Part shown: one piece after another, positions 58,398 through 64,000 of the stretch
How positions within the stretch are numbered: position 1 is the stretch's first letter
How the letters are laid out: each line of letters begins with the position of its first letter
From: Streptomyces chartreusis
Lineage (GTDB): Bacteria; Actinomycetota; Actinomycetes; Streptomycetales; Streptomycetaceae
Direction of reading: 5' to 3'
Assembly (NCBI RefSeq): GCF_008704715.1
Contig: NZ_CP023689.1
Coordinates: 4,836,001 to 4,900,000 of the forward strand
Length of the DNA: 64,000 nucleotides
Translations under genes and position numbers: made by a program
Notes under the pieces: generated by a model
The model's database searches: none
Told to the model about the DNA's origin: nothing
What the model saw: the letters and a program-made list of their open reading frames with translations, nothing else

Positions 58398-59300
58398 ATG
58401 ACTTCATGGCTGGGGGCGGTGCGGGGGCGTACGCGAGCGGCGTCGAGTCGGCCGCGCGCCCTGTCGTGGCCCGCCGGGACCCTGACCGTGCTGGTGGCGG
58501 GGCTGGCCGTCGGGCTGCCGGGGGCCGGGGTGTCGTACGGGCTCGACGAGCCGCACGGCGCGGTCCCGACCGGCTCGTCGTCCGGTTCCGCCGCCCTGTC
58601 CTGGTCGAGCCTGTTGTCCGGGGCGTCCGGGGCGCCCTCGTGGCCGGCGGGTCCGCCCACGGCGGCCTCCGGGGCGTCGCCGGGATCCGCGGGCGGGAGC
58701 GGGACCGAGCCGTCCGCCGTTCCTCCGCCGCAGGACGAGAAGCCCTCGGCGACCGCCCCGTCACCCAGCGGGACGTCGGAGGAGTCCGCGGAGGAGACGC
58801 CCGAGGAGACGGAGGCGTCGGAGGAGCCCGGGGAACGGTCCGAGAAGCCCCGGAAGCGGCCCCGGGAATCGTCCACGCCCACCGCTCACGGGCCCGCCGC
58901 GTCCTCGCCCGACCCTTCCGACAAGCCGTCCCGGGCCGGCAGCCGGGCGGGAGAGGGACGGCAGCGGCCCGGTCGGGAGAAGGGGCCGCTGGAGGAGCAG
59001 GAGGTGGCACGGGACAAGCGGGACGGTGACAAGAGGGCCGATGAACGCGACGGCTCCCGGACGCCGGACGCGGAGCGCGAGGAGGAGGACGACGGCGACA
59101 CCGAGCCGGAGAGCTCGGACACGGCCGACGCCCCCGCCCAGGACACCGCGCCCTCCGCCACGCCGACCCGTCACGCGCGACCTCCCGCACCGCACGCCGC
59201 CGAGCCCGTACTCGAAGTGCTGCCCCTCGGCGCCGGCCTCGTCCTCATCGGCCTGGGCCTGGGCCTGGCTTTCGTGGGCCTGCGACTGCGGCGCGGTTAG
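58398..59300 (+). CDS. Hypothetical membrane protein with long charged extracytoplasmic region
   Basis: A 300-residue protein starting at ATG 58398 behind GAGGG. A hydrophobic N-terminal segment (about residues 26-45, TLTVLVAGLAVGLPGAGVSY) can serve as signal or anchor, and a second helix lies at the very end (VLPLGAGLVLIGLGLGLAFVGLRLRRG). Between them about 200 residues are Ser/Pro/Glu/Arg-rich with no ordered domain (EESAEETPEETEASEEPGE, then KRPRESSTP). This is the layout of streptomycete surface proteins with a disordered wall-spanning stalk. No family name or function can be given; the reading frame is supported by its regular GC3 pattern. Confidence 0.65.
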   Translation: MTSWLGAVRGRTRAASSRPRALSWPAGTLTVLVAGLAVGLPGAGVSYGLDEPHGAVPTGSSSGSAALSWSSLLSGASGAPSWPAGPPTAASGASPGSAGGSGTEPSAVPPPQDEKPSATAPSPSGTSEESAEETPEETEASEEPGERSEKPRKRPRESSTPTAHGPAASSPDPSDKPSRAGSRAGEGRQRPGREKGPLEEQEVARDKRDGDKRADERDGSRTPDAEREEEDDGDTEPESSDTADAPAQDTAPSATPTRHARPPAPHAAEPVLEVLPLGAGLVLIGLGLGLAFVGLRLRRG

Positions 59301-59307
59301 CGGTTGT

Positions 59308-59355
59308 CGCCGGCCGGTCCGGTCCCGTCCGACGGCGGGACCGGACCGGCCGGCG
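59308..59355. terminator. Bidirectional terminator, 20-base perfect stem
   Basis: Arms at 59308-59327 and 59336-59355 are exact reverse complements around an 8-base loop, between the stops of two convergent genes. Confidence 0.85.
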
Positions 59356-59366
59356 GTGCAGCCGCC

Positions 59367-60347
59367 CTACGGCGCCACCAGCAGCACCTTCCCCACGTGG
59401 CCGCTCTCCTCCACCACCCGGTGGGCCTGCGCCGCCTCGTTCATCGGCAGCTGGCGGTCGACGACCGGGCGTACATGGCCGGCGTCCAGAAGGGGCCAGA
59501 CGTGTTCGCGTACGGCCGCGACGATCGCCGCCTTCTCGGCGAGCGGGCGGGCCCGCAGCGAGGTCGCGCTGATGGCGCCGCGCTTGCCCAGCAGCGCCCC
59601 GATGTTGAGCTCGCCCTTGATGCCGCCCTGCATGCCGATGATGGCCAGCCGGCCGTTGACGGCGAGGGTCTGGACGTTGCGGTCCAGGTACTTGGCGCCC
59701 ATGTTGTCGAGGATGACGTCGGCCCCGGCCCCGTCGGTGGCCTTCTTGATCTCCTCGACGAAGTCCTGCTCCCGGTAGTTGATCAGGATGTCCGCGCCCA
59801 GCTCGGCGCACCGGTCCAGCTTCTCCCTGCTGCCCGCCGTGACGGCGACCTTCGCTCCGACGGCCTTGGCGAGCTGGATCGCCATGGTGCCGATGCCGCT
59901 GGAGCCGCCGTGCACGAGCAGCGTCTCGCCGGGGCGCAGGTGGGCGACCATGAAGACGTTGGACCACACCGTGCAGACCACCTCGGGCAGCGCGGCGGCC
60001 TGCGTGAGACTCACGCCCTTGGGCAGGGGCAGCAGCTGGCCGGCCGGCACGGCGACCTTCTCGGCGTAACCGCCGCCCGCCAGCAGCGCGCACACCTCGT
60101 CGCCGACCGCCCAGCCGGAGACGCCGGGGCCGACCTCGGCGATCCGGCCGGAGCACTCCAGGCCGGGGTAGGGGGAGGTGCCGGGCGGCGGGTTGTAGAA
60201 GCCCTGCCGTTGCAGGATGTCGGCGCGGTTGACGGCCCCGGCCATCACTTCGACCAGCACCTCGCCCTCACCGGCCACCGGATCGGGGACCTCGTCCCAC
60301 ACCAACGCCTCGGGCCCACCAGGTTCGGGAATCGTGATCGCATGCAT
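59367..60347 (-). CDS. Zinc-type NAD(P)H quinone oxidoreductase (MDR family)
   Basis: A 326-residue protein. ATG 60347 (MHAITIPEPGG) is chosen; TAGCGT (60360-60355) lies 7 bases upstream, suggesting a leaderless start, and the frame is open upstream without support. The medium-chain dehydrogenase/reductase fold is clear: NRADILQRQGFYNPPPGTSPYPGLE (substrate region) near residue 42 and the nucleotide-binding VHGGSSGIGTMAIQLAK near residue 148. The family reduces quinones or enones (PIG3/QOR-like) with NADPH. It is cytoplasmic. It converges with the plus-strand gene ending at 59300 and has its own terminator. Confidence 0.9.
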   Translation of the reverse strand: MHAITIPEPGGPEALVWDEVPDPVAGEGEVLVEVMAGAVNRADILQRQGFYNPPPGTSPYPGLECSGRIAEVGPGVSGWAVGDEVCALLAGGGYAEKVAVPAGQLLPLPKGVSLTQAAALPEVVCTVWSNVFMVAHLRPGETLLVHGGSSGIGTMAIQLAKAVGAKVAVTAGSREKLDRCAELGADILINYREQDFVEEIKKATDGAGADVILDNMGAKYLDRNVQTLAVNGRLAIIGMQGGIKGELNIGALLGKRGAISATSLRARPLAEKAAIVAAVREHVWPLLDAGHVRPVVDRQLPMNEAAQAHRVVEESGHVGKVLLVAP

Positions 60348-60354
60348 GGGACGG

Positions 60355-60360
60355 ACGCTA
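60355..60360 (-). promoter_or_regulatory. -10 element of the quinone oxidoreductase gene (leaderless)
   Basis: TAGCGT on the minus strand ends 7 bases before the start codon at 60347; no ribosome binding site is present. Confidence 0.45.
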
Positions 60361-60509
60361 CTCCTCGGCCCTACGCCGCCGTCCCTGCCCCGTCGCCGCC
60401 GGGTCCTTCGAAAATCCCTGTGCGCCACCGATGAGTTTGCGCGACCGTAAAGGTCTCCCCATGCGTAGCCCAAGAACGCGGAAGGACCATCCGGAAGGAA
60501 CCCTAAAGC

Positions 60510-61523
60510 ATGAGCACGCAGACGACGTCCGGTCTCGCCATCGAGACCGCGGGCCTGGTGAAGACTTTCGGTGAGACACGGGCCGTCGACGGCGTGGACC
60601 TCGCGGTTCCGGCCGGCACGGTCTACGGCGTCCTCGGCCCGAACGGCGCCGGCAAGACGACCACGGTGAAGATGCTCGCCACCCTGCTGCGGCCCGACGG
60701 CGGAGAGGCCCATGTCTTCGGGCACGACGTCGTCCGCGAGGCCGACGCGGTGCGCGGGCGCGTAAGCCTCACCGGGCAGTACGCCTCCGTGGACGAGGAC
60801 CTCACCGGCACCGAGAACCTGGTCCTGCTGGCCCGTCTCCTCGGTCACGGCAAGCCCGCCGCGCGGGAGCGCGCCGGGCAGCTGCTGGAGGCCTTCGGGC
60901 TGACCGACGCGGCCGGGAAGCAGGTCAAGAACTACTCCGGCGGTATGCGCCGCCGTATCGACATCGCCGCCTCCATCCTGAACACCCCCGACCTGCTCTT
61001 CCTGGACGAGCCGACGACCGGCCTCGACCCGCGCAGCCGCAACCAGGTGTGGGACATCGTGCGCGCGGTCGTCGCCCAGGGCACCACCGTGCTGCTGACC
61101 ACGCAGTACCTCGACGAGGCCGACCAGCTGGCCTCCCGGATCGCCGTCATCGACCAGGGCAAGGTGATCGCGGAGGGGACCAAGGGCGAGCTGAAGGCGT
61201 CCGTCGGCGCCGGCTCCGTCCATCTGCGGCTGCGTGACCCGGAGCAGCGGCCGGAGGCCGAGCGGGTGCTGCGGCTGGCGCTGGACGCGGACGTGCAGCT
61301 GGAACCCGACCCCGTGGCGCTCACCGCCCGCGTCGGTTCGGGCAGCGCGAACGGTCGGGGCGCGGCGGAACAGGCGGGCCGCGCGCTCGCCGAGCTCGCC
61401 CGCACCGGCATCACCGTCGACAACTTCTCGCTGGGCCAGCCCAGCCTGGACGAGGTGTTCCTCGCCCTGACCGGACACGACACCCACAAGACGGACGCCG
61501 ACAAGGACGAGGTGACGGCATGA
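60510..61523 (+). CDS. ABC transporter ATP-binding protein, DrrA family
   Basis: A 337-residue ATPase starting at ATG 60510 behind GGAAGGAA. Walker A is GPNGAGKTTTVKML near residue 45, the signature motif is NYSGGMRRRIDIA near 142, Walker B is DLLFLDEPTTGLDP near 163, and the switch His is replaced by Gln as usual for this family (LLTTQYLDEADQL, near 197). The C-terminal about 100 residues form the DrrA-type regulatory extension. With the following permease it forms a two-component drug exporter resembling daunorubicin DrrAB. The start of the permease gene overlaps this stop by four bases, so the two are co-translated. Confidence 0.93.
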   Translation: MSTQTTSGLAIETAGLVKTFGETRAVDGVDLAVPAGTVYGVLGPNGAGKTTTVKMLATLLRPDGGEAHVFGHDVVREADAVRGRVSLTGQYASVDEDLTGTENLVLLARLLGHGKPAARERAGQLLEAFGLTDAAGKQVKNYSGGMRRRIDIAASILNTPDLLFLDEPTTGLDPRSRNQVWDIVRAVVAQGTTVLLTTQYLDEADQLASRIAVIDQGKVIAEGTKGELKASVGAGSVHLRLRDPEQRPEAERVLRLALDADVQLEPDPVALTARVGSGSANGRGAAEQAGRALAELARTGITVDNFSLGQPSLDEVFLALTGHDTHKTDADKDEVTA

Positions 61524-62368
61524 GCACCGTGACGCAGACCGAGAGCAAGGACCTCGCCCCCGTCAGCGCCGAGTCGCTCGCCGCGCTGCTCGTCGCCAAG
61601 GAGCGCCCGCCGCGGCCCAGCGCCTTCTCGGCGTCCATGACCTTCGGCTGGCGGGCGATCCTGAAGATCAAGCATGTGCCGGAGCAGCTCTTCGACGTCA
61701 CCGCGTTCCCGATCATGATGGTGCTGATGTACACGTACCTGTTCGGGGGCGCCCTGGCCGGGTCCCCGAAGGAGTACATCCAGTTCCTGCTGCCGGGCAT
61801 CCTGGTGATGTCGGTCGTGATGATCACGATGTACACGGGCGTCTCGGTGAACACCGACATCGAGAAGGGCGTCTTCGACCGGTTCCGTTCGCTGCCGATC
61901 TGGCGGCCGTCGACGATGGTCGGCTATCTGCTGGGCGACGCCCTGCGCTACACCATCGCCTCCATCGTGATGCTCACCGTCGGCATCATCCTGGGCTACC
62001 GCCCGGACGGCGGCGTGGCCGGAGTGCTCGCCGGGATCGCGCTGCTGGTGGCCTTCTCGTTCGCGTTCTCGTGGATCTGGACGATGTTCGGGCTGATGCT
62101 GCGCTCCGAGAAGTCGGTGATGGGCGTCAGCATGATGGTGATCTTCCCGCTGACCTTCCTGTCGAACGTCTTCGTGGACCCGAAGACCATGCCGGGCTGG
62201 CTCCAGGCGTTCGTGAACAACAGCCCGATCACACATCTGGCCTCGGCCGTGCGCGGGTTGATGGCCGGCGACTGGCCGGCCGACGAGATCGCCTGGTCGG
62301 TGGGCTGGGCGGCCCTGTTCGTGCTGGTCTTCGGGCCGATCACGATGCGGCTGTACAACCGCAAGTAG
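61520..62368 (+). CDS. ABC-2 type permease, DrrB family
   Basis: A 282-residue membrane protein starting at ATG 61520 inside the DrrA-type gene stop (ATGA overlap). After a 55-residue cytoplasmic N-terminus with an amphipathic segment it has six helices (about 60-78, 95-118, 145-165, 178-200, 210-228 and 258-278), with the ABC-2 motif FLLPGILVMSVVMITMYTGVSVNTDIEKGVFDRFRSLPIWR near residue 90 and NNSPITHLASAVRGLMAGDWP near 235. It forms the export pore for a hydrophobic compound together with the ATPase. The substrate is not indicated by the context. Its stop is 13 bases from the convergent K+ channel stop. Confidence 0.92.
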   Translation: MSTVTQTESKDLAPVSAESLAALLVAKERPPRPSAFSASMTFGWRAILKIKHVPEQLFDVTAFPIMMVLMYTYLFGGALAGSPKEYIQFLLPGILVMSVVMITMYTGVSVNTDIEKGVFDRFRSLPIWRPSTMVGYLLGDALRYTIASIVMLTVGIILGYRPDGGVAGVLAGIALLVAFSFAFSWIWTMFGLMLRSEKSVMGVSMMVIFPLTFLSNVFVDPKTMPGWLQAFVNNSPITHLASAVRGLMAGDWPADEIAWSVGWAALFVLVFGPITMRLYNRK

Positions 62369-62381
62369 GGCGGCGCGTCCG

Positions 62382-63500
62382 TCAGATGGGCTTCATCCCC
62401 GGGGGCAGTCGCCGGTCGTCAGGTGTCACCTGGATGGCCGGCGACGCCCGCACGATGGTGATGAGCCGGTCGGTCAGCTCCAGTGTCCCGACGGCCGAAT
62501 CGTCGTAGCCGAGCACGCGGTGCCCGCGGATGACACTGACGACCAGGTCCTCGATCTGCCGCGGGGTCTTGCCCACCTCGGCCTTTATGACGGGCCGTTC
62601 GATGATGTCGAGCCCGCTGCCCTGGTGGATCAGGTCCTCGAGGACCATGCCGGCGGCGGGGCTGAGCACCGACAGACCGAGCAGCCGCCCGGCCGCGCTG
62701 GCGCTGGTGATGACCGCGTCGGCGCCGGACTGCTTCAGCAGCGGCGCGTTCTCCTCCTCGCGGACCGCGGCCACGATCTTCGCGCCCCGGTTGAGCTGCC
62801 GGGCCGTCAGCGTCACCAGGACGGCCGTGTCGTCCCGCTGGGTCGCGATGATGATCTTCCGGGCCTTGTGCACCTCGGCCCGCTTCAGGACGTCGCTGCG
62901 CGTCGCGTCGCCGGTGACCCCCGCGTACCCGTCCGCGACGGCCGCTTCGATCACCTTGGAACTCGCATCGACCACGATGACCTGGTCCCGCCTCAGACCC
63001 GTGGCACAGACGGTCTGGATCGCCGAACGTCCCTTCGTGCCGAAGCCGACGACGACGGTGTGGTCACGCAAGGTGGACCTCCAGCGGGTCAGACGCCATT
63101 CCTCCCGGGTCCGTTCGGTGAGGACCTCGAGCGTGGTGCCGACCAGGATGATCAGGAACAGCACACGCATCGGCGTGATGACGAAGATATTGGTCAGCCG
63201 GGCGCCGTCGCTGACCGGGGTGATGTCGCCGTATCCGGTGGTGGAGAGGCTGACGGTGGCGTAGTAGAAGGCGTCGAGGAGATCGACGGACCCGTCCGAG
63301 CTGTCGTTGTAGCCGTCGTGGTCGGCGTAGACGATCAGGGCGGCGAGAACGAGCAGCGACAGTGCGATCGTGACCCGCTTGGCGACCTGCCGGAACGGGT
63401 GCTCCACCATCTTCTTCGGGAGCTTCACCCGATAGGTCGCGACTCTCTCGTCCGCACGGCGGGCGATCGCGTCCTGGCCCGGAAGTTTCACGTGAAACAC
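62382..63500 (-). CDS. Potassium channel with RCK (TrkA-N/TrkA-C) domains
   Basis: A 372-residue protein starting at ATG 63500; residues 2-5 (FHVK) are written by the parS site. It has two membrane helices (about 45-62 and 105-128) around the pore loop with the K+ selectivity filter STTGYGDITP near residue 92. The RCK domain follows with the nucleotide-binding VVVGFGTKGRSAIQ near residue 147 and a C-terminal TrkA-C-like domain (about 270-372). It conducts K+ across the membrane under control of a bound nucleotide or ion. The start overlaps the last 13 bases of moeA, so translation may be coupled. Confidence 0.93.
   Translation of the reverse strand: MFHVKLPGQDAIARRADERVATYRVKLPKKMVEHPFRQVAKRVTIALSLLVLAALIVYADHDGYNDSSDGSVDLLDAFYYATVSLSTTGYGDITPVSDGARLTNIFVITPMRVLFLIILVGTTLEVLTERTREEWRLTRWRSTLRDHTVVVGFGTKGRSAIQTVCATGLRRDQVIVVDASSKVIEAAVADGYAGVTGDATRSDVLKRAEVHKARKIIIATQRDDTAVLVTLTARQLNRGAKIVAAVREEENAPLLKQSGADAVITSASAAGRLLGLSVLSPAAGMVLEDLIHQGSGLDIIERPVIKAEVGKTPRQIEDLVVSVIRGHRVLGYDDSAVGTLELTDRLITIVRASPAIQVTPDDRRLPPGMKPI
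63485..63498. other. parS: parS centromere site inside the moeA/K+ channel overlap
   Basis: GTTTCACGTGAAAC is a second exact copy of the streptomycete parS palindrome. It covers the moeA stop codon (63488-63490) and codons 2-5 of the channel gene, so the site is read in two overlapping frames and still kept perfect. Confidence 0.92.
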
Positions 63501-64000
63501 ACCTCGATACCGGCGGTGGCCCAGGGCAGATCGAGCAGTTCTGCCTCCTGACCCGCGCGTGCGCCGCCCGGCGGTACGACGGCGACGGCATCGGCCGCCG
63601 CCATGCCCCGCAGCATGGCCGGGCCCTGGTAGTGCAGCGGCACGGCATGGTCACCGCGCAGCACGACCGGGATGAGGCGGGTGTCGTGCGGGTGCCCGTG
63701 CGCAGCATCCTTCAGGGGCATCGTGTACGGCTCCGGGGCCGGGCGGGCGCCGAGGGTGCGCAGCAGGGGCTCGGCGAGCGTGAGCAGGCCGGAGACGGCG
63801 GCGAGCGGGTTGCCGGGCAGGCCGACGAGGTGCTGGTCCTCCTTGATGCGGGCCAGCAGCATCGGGTGGCCGGGCCGCACCTTGACGCCGTCCACCAGGA
63901 GTTCGGCGCCGATGCGCTCCAGCGTGGGGTGGACATGGTCGACGGGGCCGGCCGCGGTGCCGCCGGTGGTGACGATGAGGTCGGCTCCGGACTTGGTGAG
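63488..64000 (-). CDS. moeA: Molybdopterin molybdenumtransferase MoeA, C-terminal part (cut by window end)
   Basis: The last 170 residues are in the window and the frame is open to 64000. They begin with LTKSGADLIVTTGGTAAGPVDH, the MoeA molybdate/molybdopterin-binding loop (T-G-G-x-x-x-G-P), then VRPGHPMLL ... GLPGNPLAAV (PGNP motif) and the C-terminal beta-barrel domain IV (about the last 75 residues). MoeA inserts molybdenum into molybdopterin to give the molybdenum cofactor. The gene ends inside a parS site and overlaps the K+ channel gene, which may be translationally coupled to it. Confidence 0.9.
   Translation of the reverse strand, partial: LTKSGADLIVTTGGTAAGPVDHVHPTLERIGAELLVDGVKVRPGHPMLLARIKEDQHLVGLPGNPLAAVSGLLTLAEPLLRTLGARPAPEPYTMPLKDAAHGHPHDTRLIPVVLRGDHAVPLHYQGPAMLRGMAAADAVAVVPPGGARAGQEAELLDLPWATAGIEVCFT

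Noticed and set aside
1..64000. TTA (bldA-dependent) codons in the genes inspected
   Set aside because: The TTA or TAA trinucleotides I checked inside genes were out of frame; I could not verify every codon, so no bldA dependence is claimed.

Overview
The window is a gene-dense, very GC-rich stretch of an actinobacterial chromosome, almost certainly Streptomyces. The evidence is the strong G/C bias at third codon positions, AGGAGG-type ribosome binding sites mixed with many apparently leaderless starts, a snapalysin/LysR pair, a PhoX phosphatase behind a textbook streptomycete PHO box, DrrA/DrrB-type ABC genes, a mycothiol-type isomerase, a Bpa-type proteasome activator and two perfect copies of the streptomycete parS sequence. 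The parS copies (26751-26764 and 63485-63498) place the window in the central, origin-proximal chromosome arm. The gene order resembles the conserved core of the S. coelicolor chromosome, but that is from memory and was not checked. I found about 55 genes, no tRNA or rRNA gene, no IS element, no CRISPR array and no prophage.

Layout, 1-17 kb: the end of a Na/Pi cotransporter, a secreted sensor-like lipoprotein, a secreted beta-propeller/Ig-like protein, a hypothetical protein next to a membrane SpoIIE-type phosphatase, two small membrane protein genes, a MocR-type regulator divergent from an alpha/beta hydrolase with a direct-repeat operator between them, a membrane-anchored endonuclease/exonuclease/phosphatase protein, a FUSC membrane protein, the divergent snpA/snpR pair and phoX. 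17-27 kb: a VWA protein with a long Ala/Pro/Glu/Val-rich arm, two different methionyl-tRNA synthetase genes in tandem, three small genes (one an AbiEii-like protein lacking the usual catalytic aspartates), a Tat-exported intradiol dioxygenase and aspS with a parS site in its leader.

27-45 kb: a PAS/GAF/SpoIIE/ATPase signalling protein, an AI-2E-type permease, a pirin, an MFS exporter with its divergent TetR regulator and a repeated operator, an SseB-like protein, a second (lipoprotein) intradiol dioxygenase, a FadE-type acyl-CoA dehydrogenase, an M18 aminopeptidase, a thioredoxin/NHL protein, a cupin divergent from a GlxA-type regulator coupled to a LURP-one protein, a nitrilase-family amidase, a mycothiol-dependent isomerase-like protein and a methyltransferase. 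45-64 kb: a GntR-MFS operon, a D-Ala-D-Ala carboxypeptidase, the bkdA-bkdB-bkdC operon (branched-chain 2-oxo acid dehydrogenase E1alpha, E1beta and E2; these make the branched acyl-CoA primers for fatty acids and polyketides), an APH-type phosphotransferase, two divergent membrane Ser/Thr kinases (one with a PASTA domain), the Bpa proteasome activator, a quinone oxidoreductase, a DrrAB-type ABC exporter, a TrkA-type K+ channel and the 3' part of moeA. The last two overlap inside a parS site.

Most of this is conserved chromosomal core. The points most worth following are the tandem MetRS genes with different KMSKS and zinc motifs, the AbiEii-like pseudoenzyme candidate, the parS site written into two overlapping coding sequences, and four well-defined operator candidates (MocR, TetR, LysR and PhoP).
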